From NCBI GenBank assembly GCA_910587345.1, contig CAJUKH010000026.1:1-64000 (forward strand): a stretch of 64,000 nt of DNA, written 5' to 3'. Shown piece after piece: positions 16,920 to 25,424 of the stretch. The position numbers and the translations under genes are program-made. The notes under the pieces are model-generated. The model was not told where the DNA came from and made no database searches. It saw only the letters and a program-made list of their open reading frames with translations. Position 1 is the stretch's first letter. Every line of letters starts with the position of its first letter. Source of the stretch: an uncultured Oscillospiraceae bacterium (GTDB taxonomy: Bacteria; Bacillota; Clostridia; Oscillospirales; Oscillospiraceae).

Positions 16920-19601
16920 ATGGAAAAACCCAAGTATTTCGGCCTGAATGAGCTGCGGGAAATGTATCTGAAGTTTTTTGAGACAAAAGGACTTCTGCGT
17001 TTGCCCAGTTTCTCCCTCATTCCACAGGATGACCCCTCCCTCTTGTTGATCAACTCCGGCATGGCGCCGATGAAGCCTTATTTCACCGGCGAAAAGGAGC
17101 CGCCTCGCAACCGGGTCACTACTTGCCAGAAATGTATTCGTACCGGCGACATTGAAAATATCGGCCACACCGCTCGCCATGGAACCTACTTCGAGATGTT
17201 GGGCAACTTCTCTTTCGGAGACTATTTTAAGCGAGAGGCCATTCACTGGGCTTGGGAGTTCCTCACCTCTCCCGAGTGGGTCGGTCTGGACCCCAATCGT
17301 CTTTATCCCTCTGTTTTTGCCGGAAATGAGGTCACACCTGCCGACGATGAGGCCTTTGAGATTTGGAATAAGGAAATCGGCATCCCCGCCGACCACATCT
17401 TCCGTTTTGGCAAGGAAGATAACTTCTGGGAGCATGGCTCCGGCCCGTGCGGCCCCTGTTCCGAAATTTACTATGACCGCGGCGAAAAGTACGGCTGCGG
17501 CAAGCCCACTTGTACCGTAGGTTGTGACTGCGACCGGTATATGGAGGTCTGGAACATCGTTTTTTCTCAGTTTAACAACGATGGCGAGGGCAATTATACC
17601 GAATTGAAGCAGAAAAACATTGATACAGGTATGGGGCTGGAGCGTCTTGCGGTGGTATGTCAGGATGTGGATTCCCTCTTTGATGTGGATACCGTCATGA
17701 ATATTACCCATAAGGTCAGCGAAATCACCAATGCTCGATATGGAGAAAGCCGTGAACGGGATGTCTCGCTTCGTGTGATCACTGACCATATTCGCTCTGC
17801 CACCTTTATGATCTGTGACGGAGTCCTCCCCTCCAACGAAGGCCGCGGCTATGTGCTTCGCCGGTTGCTCCGCCGAGCCGCCAGGCACGGAAAACTTCTC
17901 GGCGTCAATGAGCCTTTCTTGTATGAAGTTTGTGATACCGTAATTCAAGAAAATAAAGGTCATTATCCTGAACTCAGAGAGCGTCAGGAGTATATTACCA
18001 AGGTCATTCGTGTCGAGGAAGAGAATTTTGCCCGTACCATTGACGGCGGTTTACGGATATTCGGTGACTTGCTGACCGAGCACAAATCCAAAGGAGAAAA
18101 CACCTTTGCCGGTGCAGACGCCTTTAAACTCTACGACACCTACGGCTTTCCCGTGGATCTTACCATCGAAATGCTTCAGGAGCAGGGGATGACCTTGGAT
18201 CTGGGTGCTTTCCAGAAGTTGATGCAGGAGCAGCGTGAGCGGGCCCGTGCTGCCCGTGAAGCCCTTGGTGACCTTGGCTGGAGCGGCATTGAATTTGGTA
18301 AGGATATGCCCGAAACCAAATTCGTAGGTTACAAAGATACCGGCCTTATCGACCATCCTGCTAAAATCTTAGCCATTGTGGCAGAGGAGAGCCTCAGAGA
18401 TGAGGTCGTTGCCGGCAGTGAAGCCATTCTGGTTTTGGATGAGACTCCTTTTTACGCAGAAATGGGTGGCCAGGTAGCTGACCATGGTCTGATCATCACT
18501 GACAGCGCCCAATTTGACGTTGTGGATGTTCAGAAAAATAAGGGCGGTAAGTTCATGCACTACGGTAAAGTGACTTCCGGAACCATAAAGGTTGGCGACA
18601 GTGTCAAGGCCTCCGTCGATTTGGAGCGCCGGAAAGCCATTGCAAGAGCACACTCCGCCACTCACCTTTTGGACCGGGCTTTGCGCAATGTTCTAGGCGC
18701 CCATGTGCAGCAGGCCGGCTCTCTTGTGGAGCCTGACCGTATTCGTTTTGATTTCACCCATTTCTCTGCACTGACACCTGAAGAGGTCAGCGAGATCAGC
18801 CGCATGGTCAATGAGGCAATTTTGGAAGGATATGAGATTCATACCGATGTCCTCCCCATTGAGGAGGCAAAGAAACGGGGCGCCATTGCTCTGTTTGGCG
18901 AAAAGTATGGGGATACCGTTCGCGTTGTGGATATGGGAGATGGATGGTCCGTTGAGTTCTGTGGCGGTACTCACCTGAACAATACCGCAAAAGCCGGTAC
19001 CTTCCGCATCAAATCCGAGGCTTCGGTCGCTTCTGGAGTTCGTCGAATCGAAGCCACTGTTGGCCAGTTGTCTTTGGAGGAGATCAGCCGCAACCAGGAA
19101 ATCCTTTTCCATGCTGCACAGCTCTTGAAGGCCACCCCCGTCAGTCTCGCCGCCAAGGTGGAACAGCAGCTCAATGAGATTCGGGAGCTGCGCCATACGG
19201 TCGAGGCATTCAAAGCCAAAGAGGCTTTGGGTGAAGCCAGCAACTTCCTCATGGGAGCTAAGGATGTCGGCGGCCTGAAGGTCCTTACTGCTACCCTCCC
19301 CAACGCCGATGCTGACCGACTGCGTAAAATGGGCGATTTCTTGCGGGACAAAGACCCCAAGGTCGTCGCAGTCTTCTCCTCCGTCACTGACGGAAAAATC
19401 ACCTTCCTTGCCGCCTGCGGAAAGGAAGCAGTATCCATGGGTGTCAAAGCTGGTGACTTGATTCGCTCTGTGACCGCTCTCTGCGGCGGTAAGGGCGGTG
19501 GTAAGCCTGACTCTGCTATGGGTGGCGGAACCGATGTTTTAAAATTGGATGATGCTTTGGCAACAGTGGATGATTTTGTTGTTGAAAAGTTGGGCATCTG
19601 A
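16920..19601 (+). CDS. alaS: Alanyl-tRNA synthetase
   Basis: Charges tRNA-Ala. The 893-residue protein contains the class II catalytic core near the N-terminus (INSGMAPMKPYFTGEKEPP, TARHGTYFEMLGNFSFGDYF), the editing domain with metal ligands HSATH (near 582) and CGGTH (near 682), and the C-Ala domain with the Gly-rich GGKGGGKPDSAMGGG. AAAGGAG lies 8 bases before the ATG. Control is by the T-box leader directly upstream. Confidence 0.98.
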   Translation: MEKPKYFGLNELREMYLKFFETKGLLRLPSFSLIPQDDPSLLLINSGMAPMKPYFTGEKEPPRNRVTTCQKCIRTGDIENIGHTARHGTYFEMLGNFSFGDYFKREAIHWAWEFLTSPEWVGLDPNRLYPSVFAGNEVTPADDEAFEIWNKEIGIPADHIFRFGKEDNFWEHGSGPCGPCSEIYYDRGEKYGCGKPTCTVGCDCDRYMEVWNIVFSQFNNDGEGNYTELKQKNIDTGMGLERLAVVCQDVDSLFDVDTVMNITHKVSEITNARYGESRERDVSLRVITDHIRSATFMICDGVLPSNEGRGYVLRRLLRRAARHGKLLGVNEPFLYEVCDTVIQENKGHYPELRERQEYITKVIRVEEENFARTIDGGLRIFGDLLTEHKSKGENTFAGADAFKLYDTYGFPVDLTIEMLQEQGMTLDLGAFQKLMQEQRERARAAREALGDLGWSGIEFGKDMPETKFVGYKDTGLIDHPAKILAIVAEESLRDEVVAGSEAILVLDETPFYAEMGGQVADHGLIITDSAQFDVVDVQKNKGGKFMHYGKVTSGTIKVGDSVKASVDLERRKAIARAHSATHLLDRALRNVLGAHVQQAGSLVEPDRIRFDFTHFSALTPEEVSEISRMVNEAILEGYEIHTDVLPIEEAKKRGAIALFGEKYGDTVRVVDMGDGWSVEFCGGTHLNNTAKAGTFRIKSEASVASGVRRIEATVGQLSLEEISRNQEILFHAAQLLKATPVSLAAKVEQQLNEIRELRHTVEAFKAKEALGEASNFLMGAKDVGGLKVLTATLPNADADRLRKMGDFLRDKDPKVVAVFSSVTDGKITFLAACGKEAVSMGVKAGDLIRSVTALCGGKGGGKPDSAMGGGTDVLKLDDALATVDDFVVEKLGI

Positions 19602-19628
19602 ATACTTTAAACTCTTATAACTATCCAT

Positions 19629-19664
19629 AAAAAAGAGGGGGCGCATATGCGGCCCCCTCTTTTT
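19629..19664 (+). terminator. Terminator after alaS
   Basis: The stem AAAAGAGGGGGC/GCCCCCTCTTTT has a short loop and ends in T. Confidence 0.88.
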
Positions 19665-19730
19665 ATGGTCTCTGTATTGTGTATTAAATTATTTTTATCA
19701 CGTACCCTATTGGCAAGGAGGGATTTTTTA

Positions 19731-20705
19731 ATGTGCACAGCGGCAACCTATTTGACAAAAGATTTCTACTTTGGCCGAACATTCGACAATGATTTTTCCT
19801 ACGGTGAGTCGGTAGTGGTACTTCCCAGGAATTACCCTTTACACTTTCGCCAGGCAGGAAGTGTTTTTAGTCACTATGCTATGATAGGAACAGCACACAT
19901 AATTGAGGAAACTCCTCTCTACTATGATGCAGCAAACGAGAAAGGCCTTGCTATGGCAGGGCTGAATTTTGTGGGAAATGCCTGTTACCATCCGCCTATC
20001 CCAACAAAAGATAATATTACTCATTTTGAGGTGATTACCTGGATTTTGGGGCAATGTGCCACAGTTCGAGAGGCACGAACTTTTCTGAGCCGGCTCAATA
20101 TTACCCCTTTTCCCTTTCATGATAAAGTCCCTGTGGCGCAGCTTCACTGGCTTATTGCTGATAAAAGCGAGGCCATTGTAGTGGAGTCCGTACAAGATGG
20201 TGTAAAGGTCTATGATGATCCCGCAGGGGTCCTTACGAATAACCCCACCTTCCCGGAGCAGATGTTCCATCTGAACAACTTTATGTCCCTTTCCCCTAAG
20301 CCCCCTCAAAACCATTTTTCAAAACATCTGAACCTTAACACCTATAGCCTCGGTATGGGGGCTATAGGTTTACCGGGAGATCTTTCATCACAATCCCGTT
20401 TTGTCCGTGCTGCCTTTACCCGGCTGAATTCTACCTCCGGAGATTCCGAGACAGAAAGTGTCAGTCAGTTTTTTCATATTCTGAATGCTGTCAATCAATC
20501 TCGTGGCTGTAACGAATTGGAAAGCGGGAAATGTGAGGTGACATTCTACACCTCCTGCTGTAATGCCTCTCGTGGTATCTACTACTATACGACCTATGAA
20601 AACCGTCAGATTTCTGCTGTAGACCTTCATCACTGCGACTTAAGCGGCACGACCCCGCTTATCTTTCCCTTTCTTTCAACGCAGCATATCTTATATCAGA
20701 ATTAA
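19731..20705 (+). CDS. bsh: Choloylglycine hydrolase (bile salt hydrolase) family protein
   Basis: Ntn-type hydrolase that cleaves the amide bond of conjugated bile acids or of related amides such as penicillin V. The 324 residues match the family. Cys2 (MCTAATY) becomes the nucleophile after Met removal; Arg16 and Asp19 in FGRTFDND, Asn in VLTNNP and Arg in SQSRFVRAAF correspond to the conserved active-site residues. The GLAMAGLNF segment resembles bile salt hydrolases more than penicillin acylases. AAGGAGGG precedes the ATG. No transporter or bile acid gene is adjacent. Confidence 0.87.
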   Translation: MCTAATYLTKDFYFGRTFDNDFSYGESVVVLPRNYPLHFRQAGSVFSHYAMIGTAHIIEETPLYYDAANEKGLAMAGLNFVGNACYHPPIPTKDNITHFEVITWILGQCATVREARTFLSRLNITPFPFHDKVPVAQLHWLIADKSEAIVVESVQDGVKVYDDPAGVLTNNPTFPEQMFHLNNFMSLSPKPPQNHFSKHLNLNTYSLGMGAIGLPGDLSSQSRFVRAAFTRLNSTSGDSETESVSQFFHILNAVNQSRGCNELESGKCEVTFYTSCCNASRGIYYYTTYENRQISAVDLHHCDLSGTTPLIFPFLSTQHILYQN

Positions 20706-20823
20706 CCTCCCTTTTACCTTTTGTGTTGATGATTTATAACTTCGTCGATTTCACTAACATCGTTGCAATGGACACTTTGATATGTTGTGTTAAAAATGAT
20801 GAATCAGAGGTTGGTGATATATC

Positions 20824-21585
20824 ATGACAGGAATTTATTTTAGCGGCACAGGGAACACAAAATATTGTGTTGATAAATTCTTGAAAGAATATGATCGCAG
20901 TAAAAATTCATTTTCTATTGAAGATAGTGAAACTTTGGAGAGAATAAAAAATGACAATGAAATCGTAGTGGGCTATCCAGTACAATATAGCAATATTCCT
21001 AAAATACTGCGGGATTATATTGTTGATAACCGGTATGTCTGGAAAGGAAAAAATATCTTTATCATTGCTACAATGGGGCTGTTCAGTGGTGACGGCGCAT
21101 GGATATTAGCACGGCTGTTAAAGAATTACGGGGCTGTTATAGTGGGCGGATTGCATTTGAAAATGCCAGATAGTATTTGTGATGAGAGAGCATTAAAGCG
21201 AAGTTTTGAACATAATAAAAGAATTGTAGTAAAAGCAACGGAAAAAATATGTAAATGCGTGGACAATATAAAGAATGGAAAACCACCGCAGGAGGGATTA
21301 GGAACCGTATGTCATTGGGCGGGACTATTTGGGCAAAGACTGTACTTTTGGGGGAAGACTCAAAAATATACGGATAGATTAAAAATCAATCATTCAAAAT
21401 GTATTGGTTGTGGTTTGTGTGAAAGGTTATGTCCTATGGGTAACATTACAGTGAAAAATGGAATTGCTGTTTCAAGTGATAAATGTACAATGTGTTATCG
21501 CTGTATTAGCAAATGTCCGGAGCAGGTAATCACACTGCTAGGGAAAAAGGTCATTGAACAAAATGATGTGAGTAGATATCTATGA
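20824..21585 (+). CDS. EFR1 family ferrodoxin (flavodoxin plus 2[4Fe-4S])
   Basis: A 253-residue electron-transfer protein. The N-terminus has a flavodoxin-like FMN-binding loop (YFSGTGNTKY, residues 5-14). The C-terminus holds two ferredoxin motifs, CIGCGLCERLC (near 194) and CTMCYRCISKC (near 221). Partners are unknown. Its base composition is clearly more AT-rich than alaS or the following genes, and codons such as AAA, ATA and AGA dominate, suggesting recent acquisition. Confidence 0.87.
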   Translation: MTGIYFSGTGNTKYCVDKFLKEYDRSKNSFSIEDSETLERIKNDNEIVVGYPVQYSNIPKILRDYIVDNRYVWKGKNIFIIATMGLFSGDGAWILARLLKNYGAVIVGGLHLKMPDSICDERALKRSFEHNKRIVVKATEKICKCVDNIKNGKPPQEGLGTVCHWAGLFGQRLYFWGKTQKYTDRLKINHSKCIGCGLCERLCPMGNITVKNGIAVSSDKCTMCYRCISKCPEQVITLLGKKVIEQNDVSRYL

Positions 21586-21598
21586 AGTGGGATTTATA

Positions 21599-21625
21599 GG
21601 CAGTTATCCATAGAAGATAACTGCC
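21599..21625 (+). terminator. Hairpin after the EFR1 gene
   Basis: GGCAGTTATC (21599-21608) and GATAACTGCC (21616-21625) pair perfectly. It is followed by CATTT only, so termination is probable but weak. Confidence 0.5.
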
Positions 21626-21714
21626 CATTTCAGTATTCTGGCGAGAATTTTTCCGGGTAGGCGTTTATCAACACGAAAGGTAAGAGGGATGAATTAACCG
21701 CACATCAGAACTGC

Positions 21715-21748
21715 CACCCGCCGGAAAGCCGTTGCTTTTCAGCGGGTG
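21715..21748. repeat. Inverted repeat in AT-rich intergenic patch
   Basis: CACCCGC (21715-21721) and GCGGGTG (21742-21748) flank a 20-base loop. The local composition differs from the AT-rich sequence around it. The origin is unknown; it could be an element end or the terminator of a lost gene. Confidence 0.35.
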
Positions 21749-21811
21749 CTATTATACTAAAACTTGAAAAATATAAATTAAATGAATGGTGGACAAACAA
21801 TAAGTGATACC

Positions 21812-22067
21812 ATGGAATTTCCTACCAGAGAGGAATTTAGATGCCTGGCGTAAACCATAGCCTGGTGTTTGGCTTCTGTTTGGAAAGCCCGAGTACTAAA
21901 GCGTGGAAAGCAGAAGAAGCACTTGAGGAGGCGCTCTGCTTTGGATGGGTTGTCAAATCCAGCGCATTGATGCAAAAATAGATGCCGGAGAAAAGCGTAT
22001 CGCATGGATGGGGGAAAAACTCAACCAAAATTTAAACCTATGTAACATCTTCTCAAAAACAGGCTGA
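21812..22067 (+). pseudogene. Decayed YdeI/OmpD-associated family gene
   Basis: Conceptual translation across frames gives MEFPTREEFR, then AWRKP-stop-PGVWLLFGKPE, then TKAWKAEEALEEALCFGW, then QIQRIDAKIDAGEKRIAWMG and onward to a stop. The order and the motifs, especially EEALCFGW followed by QI.RID, match the N-terminal part of YdeI-like proteins. At least three frameshifts and one in-frame stop break the frame, and the C-terminal half is missing. No open frame covers it. Confidence 0.7.
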
Positions 22068-22075
22068 AATAAGGC

Positions 22076-22104
22076 TTGCTATCTGTCGTTATACGGTATA
22101 AAAT
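22076..22104 (+). promoter_or_regulatory. Promoter of the HIT gene
   Basis: TTGCTA (22076-22081), 17 bases, TAAAAT (22099-22104). Confidence 0.6.
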
Positions 22105-22135
22105 AGAAAAACAGGGAAAGAAAGGAGCTTTTGCT

Positions 22136-22474
22136 ATGAACGATTGCCTCTTTTGTAAAATTATTGCGGGGGAAATTCCATCCTCTAAACTTTACGAGGA
22201 CAACCTTTGCTATGCTTTTAACGATATTGCCCCCCAGGCGCCCACTCATTTTTTGGTGATTCCCAAAACTCATATTGCGTCTATTTCCGAAATTGATGAC
22301 AGCAACAGCGCTGTCGCCGGCCATGTGTTATCTGTGATCGCCCAACTGGCCAAAGAGCTTGGAATGGAAAGCTACAGAGTAGTTTCCAATATCGGGGAGC
22401 AAGCAGGGCAAAGTGTTCGGCATTTACATTTTCATGTTCTCTCTGGCCGGGACATGACTTGGCCTCCGGGTTAA
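22136..22474 (+). CDS. HIT family nucleotide hydrolase (HinT-like)
   Basis: Small purine nucleoside phosphoramidase-type protein of 112 residues. The start CLFCKIIAGEIPS and the catalytic histidine triad HLHFHV near residue 98 are diagnostic. AAAGGAGC lies 8 bases before ATG 22136; the frame is open upstream across the promoter. The following membrane protein begins 6 bases after the stop and may be co-transcribed, though no functional link is known. Confidence 0.92.
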   Translation: MNDCLFCKIIAGEIPSSKLYEDNLCYAFNDIAPQAPTHFLVIPKTHIASISEIDDSNSAVAGHVLSVIAQLAKELGMESYRVVSNIGEQAGQSVRHLHFHVLSGRDMTWPPG

Positions 22475-22480
22475 TGCTCT

Positions 22481-24496
22481 ATGCCATCTGTAATGAAAAA
22501 GCTGTTTGCCTGGCTGCTAAGGCTCTTAATGCTTCCCTGTTTGGCTGCCTGGACCTTGGTGCGGCTTTGGCTTCCCTTCGAAGCGCTTCTCTTGCCAGAG
22601 GCGTTGATTGCCATTGCTTTTCTGCTGAGTACCATTGTTTTGATTGCCGCCGCAGTTTGGAAAATGACCGAACGCCTGCTGCTCCCGTGGGGGACAAGCT
22701 GGAAAAGTGCAATTCCCCTTGTGATTGCTTTTCCTTTGGGATGGTTTTTTGATATCAGCCTCTCCATGCTGGAACAGGATATTGCCGTTTTGTCTGAATT
22801 GCCATTTGACGCTCTTTGCCACACAGGTAATGCCATTATTTTTTCTGTTATTGTGTTGGCTGTCACAAAGGCCGTTGTAGAACTCAAGGATCTCTTCCGG
22901 GTGGATTGGAAGCAGATCCTGTTCATCTTTGTCACTTTGAACATGGCAACCTTTCTCTATGCCGCAACCTCCCAAACTATCTATGTGTGGGATAATGCAG
23001 GATACTGGGCCATTGCCCGCACACTTATGGAAGAGCCGCTGGATTATGATCATATTATTGCGATTTTGGAAACCACCCTGACCTTGGATTATAATCATCT
23101 TCTGGCCTTCCCTATTTCTCTTGTAATGCGGCTCTTTGGCGGCAGCAGAACAGTCTTTCTCTTTGCTGTATCCAACCTTTATACCCTTCCTGCCCTTTGG
23201 GGGCTGAATGCCATAGCTAACAGCCGAAGATGGAGCGGTCTTGTATTGGTCGGACTTTTCCCTATGCTGGGATACACTGCTTTTGTGGGATTTGTGGACG
23301 TATTTTGTTGTGGATTGGGTATTTGGGCTTATCATATCTACACAAGTGACCGTCCTCCGGTCAGCCGGGGAATTTTAAGTGGGACTTTGTTGGTATTGAC
23401 CTTTCTCTTTCGGCGATACTTTCTTTTCTTTGCCGCCTCTTTTGGAGTCGCTGCTTTTTTGCATAAACTGCTCTTTGATCGAAAGCGGTGGGCCGATTTC
23501 CTTTCGCTTTTTCTCTCCTGCGCCCTCTCCGGATTAACGTTTACCTATCGTTTTTTGTTGGATAAGGTACTGAACAGCGAATATGGTGAGCTTTATTCCG
23601 CTTACGATTTAGGCAGAACCAGTGATTTTGTGCTTTTTTGCCGTTATTTCGGCCTCCTTCTGCTTATTCTGTTTTTGGCCGCCGCCATTGTGGGGTTGGC
23701 AAAAAAGGAAAACCGGGGAAAATTGGTTTTCAGTATCATACAGGTAATTGTCTGCTTTTTGGCCTTTACTCAAGTACAGTCCCACGGTCAGCAGCATTTG
23801 CTTATGTATCTCCCCGCTTTGGCTCTTATCACCATCACAGCCCTCTCCTCCGCTCCCCAATACCTTAGCGCACTGATGGCGCTTGTAACATCTACCTATT
23901 GTTTTATCCCCAAAATTCAGCCCTCTACCGTAACCAGCATCACAGTATTTGATATTCTTCCTTCTTTTCAGTTTTACGGGCCAAAACGTTCAGATATCAA
24001 TCAGCTTTTATCCTTAGCTGAATTTGTGGACAGTCTGTCCAGCGAGGAGGAAAAAACGGCTGTTGTTTTAGCATCTTCCTTCACCTTCAACTCAGAAACT
24101 CTCAGCAGCCTATACAGCTCCTTAAATTTGCCGGAACCCGCTGGAAACCGAACTCAGATCCAGTATCATGGTACAGTAGACAAACGGGATTCCTTTAACT
24201 GGAATACCGCCTTCGCCGATTATCTCATTGTCGGCGACCCCGTACAGGTCCATTTGGGAGAAGAAAATCAACAGGTGATGTCTCTTCTGGTGGAGCATAT
24301 TTTAGCTGGAACCGGCCCCGGAGAAGCCTATTCGCTCCTTTCTGAAACCTTTTACCTTGCTAATGACGTTACCGTCCGAATTTACCAGCGGGAACGGGAC
24401 TGGTACATTGATGAATACCACACTATTTCCGATCCTTTGATTGAAAAATATCCCGAGTTTGCAGCTCTTTATAAGATTCCATCATGGATCAAATAG
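22481..24496 (+). CDS. Large polytopic membrane protein, possibly GT-C type glycosyltransferase
   Basis: 671 residues with roughly a dozen hydrophobic helices from residue 8 to about 475, then a hydrophilic C-terminal domain (about 490-671) rich in loops. An acidic segment VWDNAGYWAIARTL after a helix near residue 170 resembles the first extracytoplasmic loop of GT-C lipid-linked sugar transferases, but the match is weak and I do not recognise a named family. The start (ATG 22481, or 22493) has no strong ribosome binding site and probably depends on coupling to the HIT gene. A strong bidirectional terminator follows at once. Confidence 0.6.
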   Translation: MPSVMKKLFAWLLRLLMLPCLAAWTLVRLWLPFEALLLPEALIAIAFLLSTIVLIAAAVWKMTERLLLPWGTSWKSAIPLVIAFPLGWFFDISLSMLEQDIAVLSELPFDALCHTGNAIIFSVIVLAVTKAVVELKDLFRVDWKQILFIFVTLNMATFLYAATSQTIYVWDNAGYWAIARTLMEEPLDYDHIIAILETTLTLDYNHLLAFPISLVMRLFGGSRTVFLFAVSNLYTLPALWGLNAIANSRRWSGLVLVGLFPMLGYTAFVGFVDVFCCGLGIWAYHIYTSDRPPVSRGILSGTLLVLTFLFRRYFLFFAASFGVAAFLHKLLFDRKRWADFLSLFLSCALSGLTFTYRFLLDKVLNSEYGELYSAYDLGRTSDFVLFCRYFGLLLLILFLAAAIVGLAKKENRGKLVFSIIQVIVCFLAFTQVQSHGQQHLLMYLPALALITITALSSAPQYLSALMALVTSTYCFIPKIQPSTVTSITVFDILPSFQFYGPKRSDINQLLSLAEFVDSLSSEEEKTAVVLASSFTFNSETLSSLYSSLNLPEPAGNRTQIQYHGTVDKRDSFNWNTAFADYLIVGDPVQVHLGEENQQVMSLLVEHILAGTGPGEAYSLLSETFYLANDVTVRIYQRERDWYIDEYHTISDPLIEKYPEFAALYKIPSWIK

Positions 24497-24538
24497 AAAA
24501 ACCGGGTCACTCTCATATGAGAGTGACCCGGTTTTTTT
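24496..24538. terminator. Bidirectional terminator
   Basis: AAAAACCGGGTCACTCTCA pairs with TGAGAGTGACCCGGTTTTT; A and T runs on both sides serve the convergent genes. Confidence 0.92.
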
Positions 24539-24540
24539 CA

Positions 24541-25167
24541 TCAAATAAATCGTAGTTTTGCATCGTCTCCCTGCGGCGCGATCAAGCCCATACGCCCCAT
24601 AATGGGCGCCAGCGCAGCCACCAAAAGGCAAAGCATTATTGTCTGAATTGGAAGTGAAATCAAGTTTTTCCAAAAACTGACCACAACATAAGCAAAATAG
24701 GTTTTTTTACCATAGAGAATAGAACTCCATAAAGAGCCAAGAAACACATTCAGGATATTGGTACACAGCTTCGCAAGGAAAATCCGTACCACCGAGGGCT
24801 TTGCCCGGTATAAAAAGAGAGAATAGATCATCGTTCCCAACATGGTTGTCAGCGCATAGCCCGGGAAATAAGTGCCGGAAGGCTTGACCATGAAAGAAAT
24901 CGTATCCTCCGCCGCACCGAAAACCAGTGCTGTAATGGGACCTCCCACCATACCGCAGATACTTCGAGCCAACCACCCCCAAGTGACCTTGGCTCCCCCA
25001 ACCAGTGTAGACACTGGGATCGATGGAACGTAGGACAGTGCGACGCAGGCAACGATCATCAGCGCTGCAAAAGTAAGTGTTCGGACTTGCTTGAAGTCCG
25101 CCAGCGCAGCCCGCCAATATGCGGCGGAAAACGGGGTTCGATAAAGGGTCCTACCTGGCATGTACAT
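24541..25167 (-). CDS. folT: ECF transporter S component, folate type
   Basis: Substrate-binding membrane subunit of an energy-coupling factor vitamin transporter, 208 residues with about six helices. Features include LTFAALMIVACVALSYVPSIP and GGAKVTWGWLARSICGMVGGP typical of FolT-like S components. The folate assignment rests mainly on the upstream THF riboswitch. The shared EcfA/A'/T module is not in the window, as usual for group II systems. ATG 25167 lies 6 bases after AAAGGAGGAA; an extension to 25215 would run through the ribosome binding site. Confidence 0.82.
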   Translation of the reverse strand: MYMPGRTLYRTPFSAAYWRAALADFKQVRTLTFAALMIVACVALSYVPSIPVSTLVGGAKVTWGWLARSICGMVGGPITALVFGAAEDTISFMVKPSGTYFPGYALTTMLGTMIYSLFLYRAKPSVVRIFLAKLCTNILNVFLGSLWSSILYGKKTYFAYVVVSFWKNLISLPIQTIMLCLLVAALAPIMGRMGLIAPQGDDAKLRFI

Positions 25168-25172
25168 AAAAA

Positions 25173-25226
25173 TTCCTCCTTTTGTATTCGGCAGCCCCTT
25201 TCGGGAATGCCGCACAAAAGGAGGAA
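25173..25226 (-). promoter_or_regulatory. Hairpin masking the folT ribosome binding site
   Basis: The 13-base arm 25173-25185, which contains the folT Shine-Dalgarno sequence, is perfectly complementary to 25214-25226. This would occlude the ribosome binding site and is well placed to be the expression platform of the THF riboswitch. Confidence 0.65.
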
Positions 25227-25252
25227 ATAGATATGATGACCCCTTTGTATGC

Positions 25253-25364
25253 GGCAGCGGGATGCGGAACCAGCACTGCGGCTTGCGCTCTTCCTCCGGC
25301 GGACAACTCCCCGTTCCACCGGCCCTGACCCTTTCAGGTGAGACACGCTGATTCCTACTCTGCC
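25253..25364 (-). promoter_or_regulatory. Tetrahydrofolate (THF) riboswitch
   Basis: On the minus strand the RNA begins GGCAGAGTAGG and ends GGTTCCGCATCCCGCTGCC. GGCAG pairs with CTGCC (P1), and GGAATCAGC pairs with GCTGGTTCC (P2). The GAGTAGG and GCATCC elements at the P1/P2 junction match the class I THF riboswitch. It lies about 85 bases before a folate-type S component. Confidence 0.78.
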
Positions 25365-25374
25365 TTGTTAAGTT

Positions 25375-25403
25375 ATCATACCGAATTCAACAGAAAAAAA
25401 CAA
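25375..25403 (-). promoter_or_regulatory. Promoter of the THF riboswitch/folT transcript
   Basis: On the minus strand TTGTTT (25403-25398), 17 bases, TATGAT (25380-25375). Transcription would begin at the 5' edge of the aptamer. Confidence 0.65.
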
Positions 25404-25424
25404 TAGCGGATTCATACAAAAAAC

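Noticed and set aside
16872..17963. Long minus-strand open frame opposite alaS (363 codons)
   Set aside because: It lies entirely over alaS and its T-box leader, has no family signature and mirrors the codon pattern of the sense gene.
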